Positions 18,248 to 26,424 of a stretch of 63,364 bases of DNA are shown here, piece after piece; positions within the stretch are counted from its first letter, which is position 1, and the number at the start of each line of letters is the position of its first letter. Source of the DNA: Bacteroidales bacterium UBA1410 (GTDB taxonomy: Bacteria; Bacteroidota; Bacteroidia; Bacteroidales; Dysgonomonadaceae); contig DBPW01000003.1 in the NCBI GenBank assembly GCA_002305015.1, positions 1-63,364 on the forward strand. The letters are read 5' to 3'. A program made the position numbers and the translations under genes. The notes beneath the pieces were generated by a model that had not been told where the DNA came from, did no database searches, and saw only the letters and a program-made list of their open reading frames with translations.

Positions 18248-19498
18248 TTAACCGTTTTTTAGAGTGAAATCCGAAGAAAACAATAACGAACTATCGCCAT
18301 AACTCAAAAACCGAAAATCGTGAGTTAAAGCATACTCGTAAATATTCCTCCAATCATTACCCACAAAAGCTGCAATCAACAGCAAAAGCGTACTCTGCGG
18401 TTGATGAAAATTGGTAACTAACCCATCAACAAAATGAAACTTGTAGCCCGGAACAATAATAATCTGCGTTGATGAAATTAAATGATCTGCCTGTTGACGG
18501 TCAAGATAATCCAACAAATTTTTAAGTGCCTGCTTGGGCGACACCCTTTCGTTTTCCTCTTCATACGGCTCCCATTGCGTAACCGTTAGTTCATGGGGGA
18601 GCAGATCAGGATTGAATTGTAATTTTCTGCCCATATAATATAAACTTTCCACCGTACGCATGGAAGTGGTACCTACCACAATCAACGGGTTTACGTTTTC
18701 ATACAAATCGGCAATTGCTTTGCGTGAAACCGAAATACATTCGGTATGCATCTCGTGGCCGCCTATGATTTGGCTTTTCACCGGCTTAAAAGTTCCGGCA
18801 CCCACATGCAGAGTAACCTCATCGGTCTTTATTCCTTTCCTATGTAAGGCATCCATCACCTCATTGGTAAAATGGAGTCCGGCTGTAGGAGCGGCCACCG
18901 ACCCTTCGATACGCGAATATACCGTTTGATAAGTTTCGTCGTCACTCGTTTCTGCCGGCCGATTTAAATAAGGAGGGATGGGTAGTTTACCTGCTATTTC
19001 GAGCAGCTCCGAAAAAGTAACGGAAGGATCATCCCACGAAAACTCGACCGTTACCTCGTTTTCACGCACTTCTTTTTTTTCGGCACTCAAGGTAATTATC
19101 CCTTTCTCATGAACAATCTTCAGCTGTAAAACCCCCTCTTTCCATCGTTTGGCATTACCAATCATGCAATGCCAGGAGCAGTTTCCTCGCTGCTGAAAAT
19201 TCAAGGCATAATCCAAAGGCTCGGCCGGCGATAAACAAAATACTTCGATTTGTGCTCCCGTATCTTTACGAAAAAGCAAACGAGCATGAATCACCCGCGT
19301 GTTATTGAAAATCATGAGGCTGTTTGAAGGAATATATTCAGGCAACGACGAAAAAACCGAGGAAGAAATGTTACCGCCGGCATAAAGAAGAAGTTTAGAG
19401 CTATCCCTTTTTTCGAGCGGATATTTCGCTATTTTTTCATCAGGAAGAATATAGTTGAAGTCAGTAATTTGGAGTTGTTCTATCTCGATCTTTTTCAT
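18248..19498 (-). CDS. queA: S-adenosylmethionine:tRNA ribosyltransferase-isomerase, long form
   Basis: QueA transfers and isomerises the ribose of S-adenosylmethionine onto preQ1 in tRNA, giving epoxyqueuosine. Conserved pieces are FNYILPDEKIAKYPLEKRD near the N-terminus, MIFNNTRVIHARL, GSVAAPTAGLHFT, LHVGAGTFKPV and the C-terminal TNFHQPQSTLLLLIAAF. At 416 residues it is longer than the standard enzyme of about 350. Extra sequence lies around residues 120-180 and 290-330, so it may be the divergent Bacteroidota form or a second paralogue. It is transcribed away from the DUF2027-Smr gene, and tamB follows after 147 nt. Confidence 0.88.
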   Translation of the reverse strand: MKKIEIEQLQITDFNYILPDEKIAKYPLEKRDSSKLLLYAGGNISSSVFSSLPEYIPSNSLMIFNNTRVIHARLLFRKDTGAQIEVFCLSPAEPLDYALNFQQRGNCSWHCMIGNAKRWKEGVLQLKIVHEKGIITLSAEKKEVRENEVTVEFSWDDPSVTFSELLEIAGKLPIPPYLNRPAETSDDETYQTVYSRIEGSVAAPTAGLHFTNEVMDALHRKGIKTDEVTLHVGAGTFKPVKSQIIGGHEMHTECISVSRKAIADLYENVNPLIVVGTTSMRTVESLYYMGRKLQFNPDLLPHELTVTQWEPYEEENERVSPKQALKNLLDYLDRQQADHLISSTQIIIVPGYKFHFVDGLVTNFHQPQSTLLLLIAAFVGNDWRNIYEYALTHDFRFLSYGDSSLLFSSDFTLKNG

Positions 19499-19551
19499 TT
19501 TTTAGCTTTCTCTCGCTGGAAATTTTTCAACTAATTGTCGCGATTATTCAG

Positions 19552-19559
19552 CAAAATTA
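19552..19559 (-). promoter_or_regulatory. Predicted queA -7 element (TAATTTTG)
   Basis: The minus strand reads TAATTTTG, matching TAnnTTTG, with a leader of about 47 nt to the queA ATG. It lies in the 136-bp spacer shared with the divergent DUF2027-Smr gene. Confidence 0.5.
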
Positions 19560-19634
19560 GTCATCTTTGCAATTACGACAAAAAAATAAAAAGGTTACAC
19601 AAATCAAACCGGGTAATCATAATCGAAATAAACA

Positions 19635-20711
19635 ATGACTAAACTGCAAGTTGGAGATACTATTCGTTTTTTAAACGCTGTGGGCGGCGGAAAAGTAAAA
19701 GGATTTTTAAATAAACAAGTGGCGATTGTGGAAGATGAACACGGTTTTGATATTCCTGTATTAATTTCCGAATGTGTGGTTATCGAATCTGCCAAGGAGG
19801 AAAAACTCGAAACCGGGGAAATTCCCAACGAAGTTGAAAATGAAAAAACCGGCATTTCTCCTGCCACTGAAATCAGTATAGAAGGCCATAAAGAAGGGGA
19901 AGAAACCCCTGAAGGAGAAAAAATCACCACATGTCTTGCCTATCTGCCAATCGACAAAAAGAATCTCTCGACCACCTCCTATGAATGTTATTTTGTTAAC
20001 GACAGCAATTACTATTTGTTTTTTACTTACCTCTGCCGCGAAAATAATGCTGCTTGGAAAACCCGGTATAACGGAGTAATCGAACCGAATACAAAAATTT
20101 TTCTGGAAGAATTCGATAAATCGCAACTCAACGAAATGGAAAGGGTGTGCGTACAATTTATCGCTTTTAAAGCAAACAAACCTTTTGAATTAAAAAATCC
20201 CTGCTCGGTAGAATTACGTATAGATCCGGTGAAATTTTACAAATTACATGCCTTTCGCGAAAACGATTATTTCGACGAAGATGCCCTTGTGTATTACATC
20301 ACCCGAAACGATTTACCCGAACGCCCGATGACTATTTCAACTGAAGAAGCAGAACGCTTATTAAAAGAAAAAGAACATACCGACAGAGAACCCCTTCGCG
20401 AACAAAAAACCACAAAAGCAGATAAAGAGGCCATCATTGAAGTCGATCTCCATATCAATCAATTGCTTGATTCGACGGCCGGAATGTCTAACGCCGAAAT
20501 ACTGGACTATCAGTTGCAAAAATTCAACGAGGTTATGCAGGAAAACCTTCACCACAAAAATCAACGAATAGTGTTCATTCATGGCAAAGGGGAAGGTATA
20601 TTGAAAAGTGCCATTTTAAAAGAGCTGAAGAGCAAATATAGAAAATGCTATGTACAGGATGCATCGTTCCAAAAATACGGATACGGAGCTACTATGGTTA
20701 TTATTAAATGA
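19635..20711 (+). CDS. DUF2027 and Smr domain protein
   Basis: A 358-residue cytoplasmic protein in two parts. The N-terminal 50 residues (KLQVGDTIRFLNAVGGGKVK) resemble the KOW/Tudor-like barrel at the start of DUF2027 proteins. An acidic, variable linker covers about residues 60-100, and the DUF2027 beta domain about 105-230. The C-terminal Smr domain (about 276-358) has the DLH motif and HGKGEGIL, the signature loop of Smr nucleases. Smr domains can cut or bind nucleic acids, for example at stalled ribosomes or branched DNA, but the role of the Bacteroidota DUF2027-Smr fusion is not known to me. No signal peptide is present. Confidence 0.85.
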   Translation: MTKLQVGDTIRFLNAVGGGKVKGFLNKQVAIVEDEHGFDIPVLISECVVIESAKEEKLETGEIPNEVENEKTGISPATEISIEGHKEGEETPEGEKITTCLAYLPIDKKNLSTTSYECYFVNDSNYYLFFTYLCRENNAAWKTRYNGVIEPNTKIFLEEFDKSQLNEMERVCVQFIAFKANKPFELKNPCSVELRIDPVKFYKLHAFRENDYFDEDALVYYITRNDLPERPMTISTEEAERLLKEKEHTDREPLREQKTTKADKEAIIEVDLHINQLLDSTAGMSNAEILDYQLQKFNEVMQENLHHKNQRIVFIHGKGEGILKSAILKELKSKYRKCYVQDASFQKYGYGATMVIIK

Positions 20712-20747
20712 ATTCGAAAACACAGAATTACGAAAAAACAAAAGGAA

Positions 20748-21347
20748 ATGAAAAAATCAATCGTATTTTTGTCGGCTTTAGTGGCCATATTATTTTTCTC
20801 GGGATGCAATATCTGGAACCAGATAACCGGAGCCTATAATCTTTCGCAATGCGAATTTACTTATAATTCTGTCGATAACATTCAATTGGCCGGAATAAAC
20901 CTGGGTAATGGTTCGGGCATGTCGTTAGCCAATATGGCCTCCATTGCCACCATTTTAGCAGGAGGTGGAAATCTGCAGACCATCCCCTTCAACATGGCAC
21001 TAAAAATGAACGTAAAAAATCCCAACAAGGCTGCAGCCTTTCTTAATGCACTTGATTATACGATCGAAATCAACGATTTGGAATTCATAGCGGGGAAAAT
21101 GGATATTCCCATCCGCATCGAACCCGAACAGACCACTGTTTTGCCGCTTAACATAAGCGTAGATCTCAAAAATCTGATGAATCGATATTCCCAACAGCGG
21201 GTTGCCAATGTATTGAATTCTTTTTTGGGCATTTCGCCTGACGAAACAAAAGTTGTTGTTAAACTATGGCCGAAAGTGATGGTTGGCAAAACACCCATCA
21301 AATCTCCCGCTGCCATCCCCGTAGTGTTCACTTTCGGAGGAAAATAG
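20748..21347 (+). CDS. Small lipoprotein, LEA type 2-like
   Basis: A 199-residue protein with a clear lipoprotein signal: a hydrophobic stretch ending ILFFSGC, Cys20. An AAAGGA ribosome binding site lies just before the ATG. The body is predicted all-beta, containing FTYNSVDNIQLAGINLG and later MDIPIRIEPEQTTVLPLNIS. This recalls the late-embryogenesis-abundant type 2 sandwich seen in many Bacteroidota lipoproteins. It follows the DUF2027-Smr gene by 36 nt and may share its transcript. I do not know a function; it converges on the sulfatase gene. Confidence 0.72.
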   Translation: MKKSIVFLSALVAILFFSGCNIWNQITGAYNLSQCEFTYNSVDNIQLAGINLGNGSGMSLANMASIATILAGGGNLQTIPFNMALKMNVKNPNKAAAFLNALDYTIEINDLEFIAGKMDIPIRIEPEQTTVLPLNISVDLKNLMNRYSQQRVANVLNSFLGISPDETKVVVKLWPKVMVGKTPIKSPAAIPVVFTFGGK

Positions 21348-21372
21348 AAAATCGCCTATGAATTTAATAAAC

Positions 21373-22911
21373 CTAAAAATTGCCTTTATTGCGGTGATCA
21401 CCATGAGGTCTTTCCGTCCTCTTTAAAGGAATATTCATTCCCCCTGTAGATTCAAGCCAATCAAACAACTCATGATTTAATTCTTTTATCGATTCTTGAT
21501 GCTCAGGAGATCCGATTAAATTATGAATTTCGTCGGGATCGTTCTGCAAATCGTAAAATTCGTTGGTATCCCATCTGCCATGATAATAAATATATTTGTA
21601 CCGATCGGTACGCACTCCAAAGGTAGTGGGGGTTTGTGGAAAATCATACTCCCAATAATATTCATAAAATATTTTATCGCGCCATGGAATATTTTTGCCG
21701 AGTAAAAGAGGGAGAAAAGACTCGCCCACCATTTGTGGAGCCTTATTTAATCCCGCACATTCCATGAGGGTTGGTGCGATATCGATATTCTGAACCATTT
21801 GCTCAATAACCTGTCCACCTTGAAAAATTCCCGGTCCCCAAACCAACATGGGCACCCGTACCGATTCTTCGTAAAACTGACGCTTATCGATCAGTCCGTG
21901 CTCTCCCCAAGCAAAGCCATTATCGCCCATATAAATGACGATCGTATTTTTATCCAAACCGGTTTCTTCCAAATAGTTTAAAACAGCACCGATACTTTCA
22001 TCAACGGAACGAAGCGTTTCACAGTAATTGCGGACCTCTTTTTCCCATGGTCTTCCGTGATACGAATAATCAACACCATGCCAGCTTTCTCGCTGATGTT
22101 TCACCCAGTCGGGCATCATGTTTTCACCATAAAAATCTTTCCCCGAAGCGGGTTTGCCTGTTATTGGATCAATGGTGGGCGGCGTAGTTATCCCGTATTC
22201 GGGAATGTGAAAAGACGATGGATATACCAATGGCTTGTCTTTGTAACATCCTTTATGTCTTTTAGCAGGTTGAAAATTATCGTGAACACCTTTATGTGAA
22301 AGATAAACCATAAAAGGATTATGGGCATCGTTTTGTTTTTTTATGAAATCGATAGCATGTTCGGTAAGTAAATCCGTCACATAGGTGCTGTCTTTATATT
22401 GAATCCATTTCCCGTTAACGTTGATGCGTGGATTGTAGTATTCGCCCTGTCCTTTAAATGACTCCCACCGGTCGAATCCCGGCTGGGGATCTCCTGAGTC
22501 GTTGCCCATATGCCACTTACCGAAAAAACCTGTTCGATATCCTGCTTTTTGCAAGTATTCGGGGAAAAAAACAAGCCCATCCGGTAACGGAGCGGTGTTA
22601 TCTACAACTTTATGTGAATGAGAATACATTCCTGTAAGAATAGAAGCCCGACTGGGAGAAGATAAAGAGGTCGTGACAAAAGCATTTTTTATCCATGCCC
22701 CTTCCTTAGCCATCTTATCCATGGCAGGAGTTTCCAGCCAAGGTATTTTGCCGACAAATCCCATATAATCATACCGGTGATCGTCAGACAATATAAAAAC
22801 GATATTCACCCTTTTGTCTTTTGAGGGTTCAGAAGACGATAAACCATCCGCTCCCTGTAGATGACTTGTGCTTAAAGCACACAATGTCGGAAATATAATT
22901 TTACAATTCAT
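21373..22911 (-). CDS. Serine-type sulfatase, exported
   Basis: A 512-residue sulfatase of the alkaline-phosphatase superfamily (S1). Metal ligands are seen at Asp43-Asp44 (FILSDDHRYD) and in the late MGDNGFAWGEHG motif. The formylglycine site is Ser84 in S-S-P-S-R (84-88), so it belongs to the serine type that needs an anaerobic sulfatase-maturing radical-SAM enzyme, which is not in this window. A short N-terminal hydrophobic stretch suggests export to the periplasm. It lies at the far end of the PUL on the same strand, but is separated from it by 657 bp containing a transposase remnant. It may be part of the same sulfated-glycan pathway or an independent gene. Substrate is not predictable here. 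Confidence 0.9.
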   Translation of the reverse strand: MNCKIIFPTLCALSTSHLQGADGLSSSEPSKDKRVNIVFILSDDHRYDYMGFVGKIPWLETPAMDKMAKEGAWIKNAFVTTSLSSPSRASILTGMYSHSHKVVDNTAPLPDGLVFFPEYLQKAGYRTGFFGKWHMGNDSGDPQPGFDRWESFKGQGEYYNPRINVNGKWIQYKDSTYVTDLLTEHAIDFIKKQNDAHNPFMVYLSHKGVHDNFQPAKRHKGCYKDKPLVYPSSFHIPEYGITTPPTIDPITGKPASGKDFYGENMMPDWVKHQRESWHGVDYSYHGRPWEKEVRNYCETLRSVDESIGAVLNYLEETGLDKNTIVIYMGDNGFAWGEHGLIDKRQFYEESVRVPMLVWGPGIFQGGQVIEQMVQNIDIAPTLMECAGLNKAPQMVGESFLPLLLGKNIPWRDKIFYEYYWEYDFPQTPTTFGVRTDRYKYIYYHGRWDTNEFYDLQNDPDEIHNLIGSPEHQESIKELNHELFDWLESTGGMNIPLKRTERPHGDHRNKGNF

Positions 22912-22948
22912 AATACAATAGTATTATTGATGTTTTTGATGTTTCATT

Positions 22949-23197
22949 TCAATGCAAATTATCACCCCAATAATTCAAAGACATCCCAGGATCGATTTGT
23001 TTTCTGATGAAAACCAGCAGATATGGGATTTCTCGAATCACCTCAATCAGTCACCGATCATCCAACTTGAATGTATCGATGAGGATAGCTCTCAACACAA
23101 GCCCAGGGATCTTTCGTAGGTACCCCAAGCGATTGCGTCTGAATAAAGGTGAACCAGCTCCTACCCTGGAGGTACTTAAAAAAGAATAACCACTCCG
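22949..23197 (-). pseudogene. Decayed N-terminal fragment of an IS1182/IS5-like transposase
   Basis: The minus strand encodes 83 codons with one internal stop (TGA at 23051-23053) and no start. The segments GLVLRAILIDTFKLDDR and LIEVIREIPYLLVFI align by eye with the N-terminal helical region of IS1182/IS5-type transposases, whose pattern is a GALIIKHKL-like segment followed by LIEQIRENPYLQYFIG. Nothing of the catalytic domain remains and no inverted repeats were seen. It lies directly upstream of the sulfatase, so an insertion once separated that gene from the PUL. The identification is by eye and needs a profile search. Confidence 0.4.
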
Positions 23198-23568
23198 GTT
23201 TATTTCAATCCAAAAGTATATCAATTTAAAATTAATTCCAAGTCAACTTTTTGCTTTTTGAAGGTAGTCAAAAAAGTAAAGTATAAAACAAGCACTCTCA
23301 TTTTCAATTAATTGTTTTCTTTTTTTTCATTCATCATTCCTCTTGTTTGTCAAAAAAACCAATTCCTGGTCTATATCGGTAAAATCTTGCAACATGGGGC
23401 GAAATGAATCTTGCCGGTCTATTTTCGGCAATTTCCCCTATCCAAATTTGCAACTTTTTACACAATAAAGATAACCGATTCGACAGATATCGAAAAATAT
23501 TTTTTAGCAATATTTTATTGATATCTAATCGAATAGGAAAAATTTAAGGACAACTAAATAACATTTCG
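23198..23568. other. Intergenic stretch between the PUL end and the transposase remnant
   Basis: I see no convincing gene in this AT-rich stretch. A bulged hairpin lies at 23397-23438: GGG and GAAA, then TTGCCG, pair with CGGCAA, TTTC and CCC around a 9-nt loop. No U-run follows on the minus strand, so it is not an obvious terminator for the GH36-like gene. It may be leader RNA of the sulfatase or chance. Confidence 0.45.
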
Positions 23569-26397
23569 CTATTTCATGATATAATAACTATACCCATGTG
23601 CAGGGATTACAATTTTTAATCTGATTTTATAATCACGATTTACCTGAATCGTTTCTATATGACCATTTTGATCTTCTAAAAATACCTGATCATGCAAACC
23701 AGTGTAATAAACCGGGATTTCCAATTCTCGTACAATGTCTTCCTGCAAAGGATTATAAAGCATCAACAATCCCTTTTCTTTTCCTAATGGATTGACGTGA
23801 AGAAAACCGTCCCAGTCGCGTCCGTCAGGACGACGAAGATGGATAATGTCACCATCAAGCACTTCCCGATACTTTTTATAAAACTTCACCCATTTTTCTA
23901 AAATAGCTTGGGTTTCAGGAGCATCATAAAGTTGAGGTCCTCTGTAACAAGCTTGAACACCTGCACCAAAAAGGTTTGCCAATCGTTGTTCGTAATGAGA
24001 CAAATGCTCCTTGAGAGGTTCAATGGTGGCTGCTTCACCACCCCCTTGATATTCAACCAGTGGGACAAACATCCAGCCCATCGAAGGTGTTTTCTCCCAA
24101 GTACCATCATAAACATTTTGGCGCTCTATTATTTCCTGCATAGCTCTTGGCAACGACCAATTGGTTTCCCTATAGCCCATTCCCGTTTTATTGCTCCCCA
24201 CTAAAAAATAATAGTCGGGTACATTCAGATAAATGCCTTTCGAACGACACCATTTGTAAAAGCTGCTGATCCGATGATATTGGTTCCACTGAGAATCGGA
24301 AAGTCCTTTATGTCCTGGATGTTCAGTTGAAGCACATACATCACCCGGATACGAGCCGTCATGTTCCAATACATCAAGACCCGTTTTTTCGTATAAAGTA
24401 TAAAGATTCTCAAAATATTCATGTCCCCATTTGCTTTCCAAACAAGGTGAATTACCAAATCTTGGACTCATTCCTTCTGGCATTACAACATCATTTCCTC
24501 CGCCAACATGGCGACTAGCAAGCAACGAATACCCCCCTAACGCAATTCCTTTTGAATGAGCATAATTAGCCAGTTTCTTCATCCTATCCAAATTTTCTTT
24601 ACTCGTATCTTCTGCATTAAACCCACTTCCAAAAGTCATGATTACCATTTCGAAACCAACTTCAGCACATTGGTTAATCGCTTTTTTAACTGCATTATCA
24701 TCTGCATTCCGAACGTGCATCAATATCGGATTCTCCGTTACCCACGGAGCCAACGAACGCATCATCCGACGATGCTCCAATCCCTTACGTTCTTTATCCC
24801 AACTGTCATGCAGCAGTTCCCAAATCCGATAAGAGACAAAAGAATTCCCAGGTTCAATAACTTGATCAGGCCCATACTTAGGATAAACCTCCAATAAACA
24901 AGGAGTTTTCCTTGCATAGTTTACCTGCGTCTCGTATAAGGAGTCTTCTTTCCACGCAACACTCGAATAATACACGCTTTCCCGTGACATACCTCCAAAA
25001 TTATAATCTGTTTCAAGGGTAATATTGGGCAACAACCAGTTTTTTATTTCATCAACCACACTTTCAGCTTCCGGCACTGCTAATATCTCACTTTTAAACG
25101 AATCAAGAGTAATAGGTTGATCTGAGTCATTTTCAATCGTGATCCATTTGCAAAAAACCGGAAGTCCATCATATAATTCATAATGTACTTCAACAATGAT
25201 ATCTTTAAGATAGGCATATTTTTCCCTATCTGCATTTTTAACCGATTGAGAAACATCTCCCAACATTTGAAAGAATTCTATGCGACATCGACCTATCTCA
25301 CCCTTATGGGGATGATCTCTCCTTCCTCCTTCGGCATCCATTTTCCCTACCCGCACCAACTGAGGAACGCTTTTATTTATCTTCGCTTCTCCTACTTTCC
25401 TCCATTCTATTTTATTGTAAGAATAAGAAGCTTCAATTGAATTTTCCTTAATTTCCATCCGCAGCCAGACAGCTTTCCCAGAATTCATGCCAGATATGCG
25501 GCTTTCCTTTTCTCCATCAAAAAAACCAAATTCGTTATTCCCCGGAACTAAATTGATCTTGACCACTTTATCGTCAAATACCAAACCAAGCCCCGGCCCC
25601 CACATGATACTTTTATCTGTTCCCGGATCAATTTTTACCAAAAAAACCTTTGTGCCGGAGATAAACGAACGTTCTGCATAAACTGAGGTGTTGGATAGAG
25701 CCATGATTTCCCCGGCTTTCCCTTCATTGACAAATGAGTTACGTGGATCGGAATCTGATTCAACTATACGCCACTCCTTATTTAATCCCAAAAAAGTATC
25801 ATTGAAAAGGATTTCCCTCTTCTCATCAGAGGTGATGCTTTCAACCAGCATATCAAGAGCCTTATTATCCAATTTATATCTGAATATCAATTCTTTACCA
25901 GCTGGAGGCCATGCAATGTCGTAAGTCATCCACTCTTTTCTCTTTTTCCATGGGAAGCGTTCTTTCGTATTTTCAAGACGGTAATCCACCAACTTAAATG
26001 CTGCCGGATCGAATTCTATATTTTCCAACCACTTTGAATGTAAATAATTATGAATAGGTTGTCCTATTAAACCTCCCACCTCGAAACTGATCCCGTCAAT
26101 CTGAACTTCAGCTTCAGGTCGTACAGACCGCAAAAAAGATTCCCCTGTCTGAAGATGCTCCAGCCCAATGGTAGCACCGTTCGGTTTCACCGTAAAAGTA
26201 CGACTGATCAATCCATTCGAAAAAACAAGATTACCCTCTCCAGTCCGGTAAAGTTCCGCTGTTTTATCAACCTTGTAAAGTAACCAATCACCCGAACTCG
26301 TTGTTTTCCCTTTTTTCCACAATCTAAGATCCTCTTGTGAATATATCATTAAACTCACTAACAAGAAAAAATTCAAAAGTATAAATATTCGTCTCAT
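23569..26397 (-). CDS. GH36-like (clan GH-D-like) exported putative glycosidase with inserted beta-sandwich
   Basis: A 942-residue protein with a Sec signal (MRRIFILLNFFLLVSLMIYS). The N-terminal sandwich recalls GH36/GH97 proteins (GNLVFSNGLISRTFTVKP, about residue 55-75). It is interrupted at about residues 195-375 by a LamG/DUF1349-like sandwich beginning ILFNDTFLGLNKEWRI. A TIM barrel follows. The strand end GLDVLEHDGSYPGDVCAS offers the likely nucleophile Asp, and NVPDYYFLVGSNKTGMGYRE is a candidate acid region. A C-terminal beta domain ends the protein. It is the last gene of the PUL enzyme run, 27 nt after the GH38-like gene. Retaining alpha-glycosidase activity is inferred from the fold only. 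Confidence 0.65.
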   Translation of the reverse strand: MRRIFILLNFFLLVSLMIYSQEDLRLWKKGKTTSSGDWLLYKVDKTAELYRTGEGNLVFSNGLISRTFTVKPNGATIGLEHLQTGESFLRSVRPEAEVQIDGISFEVGGLIGQPIHNYLHSKWLENIEFDPAAFKLVDYRLENTKERFPWKKRKEWMTYDIAWPPAGKELIFRYKLDNKALDMLVESITSDEKREILFNDTFLGLNKEWRIVESDSDPRNSFVNEGKAGEIMALSNTSVYAERSFISGTKVFLVKIDPGTDKSIMWGPGLGLVFDDKVVKINLVPGNNEFGFFDGEKESRISGMNSGKAVWLRMEIKENSIEASYSYNKIEWRKVGEAKINKSVPQLVRVGKMDAEGGRRDHPHKGEIGRCRIEFFQMLGDVSQSVKNADREKYAYLKDIIVEVHYELYDGLPVFCKWITIENDSDQPITLDSFKSEILAVPEAESVVDEIKNWLLPNITLETDYNFGGMSRESVYYSSVAWKEDSLYETQVNYARKTPCLLEVYPKYGPDQVIEPGNSFVSYRIWELLHDSWDKERKGLEHRRMMRSLAPWVTENPILMHVRNADDNAVKKAINQCAEVGFEMVIMTFGSGFNAEDTSKENLDRMKKLANYAHSKGIALGGYSLLASRHVGGGNDVVMPEGMSPRFGNSPCLESKWGHEYFENLYTLYEKTGLDVLEHDGSYPGDVCASTEHPGHKGLSDSQWNQYHRISSFYKWCRSKGIYLNVPDYYFLVGSNKTGMGYRETNWSLPRAMQEIIERQNVYDGTWEKTPSMGWMFVPLVEYQGGGEAATIEPLKEHLSHYEQRLANLFGAGVQACYRGPQLYDAPETQAILEKWVKFYKKYREVLDGDIIHLRRPDGRDWDGFLHVNPLGKEKGLLMLYNPLQEDIVRELEIPVYYTGLHDQVFLEDQNGHIETIQVNRDYKIRLKIVIPAHGYSYYIMK

Positions 26398-26424
26398 AAA
26401 AAAATTTTTATATCAATGCTGTAT

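Noticed and set aside
23007..23189. Plus-strand 60-codon ORF between the sulfatase and the PUL
   Set aside because: The opposite strand encodes the transposase-like fragment, and this frame has no family features; it is probably a shadow of the remnant.
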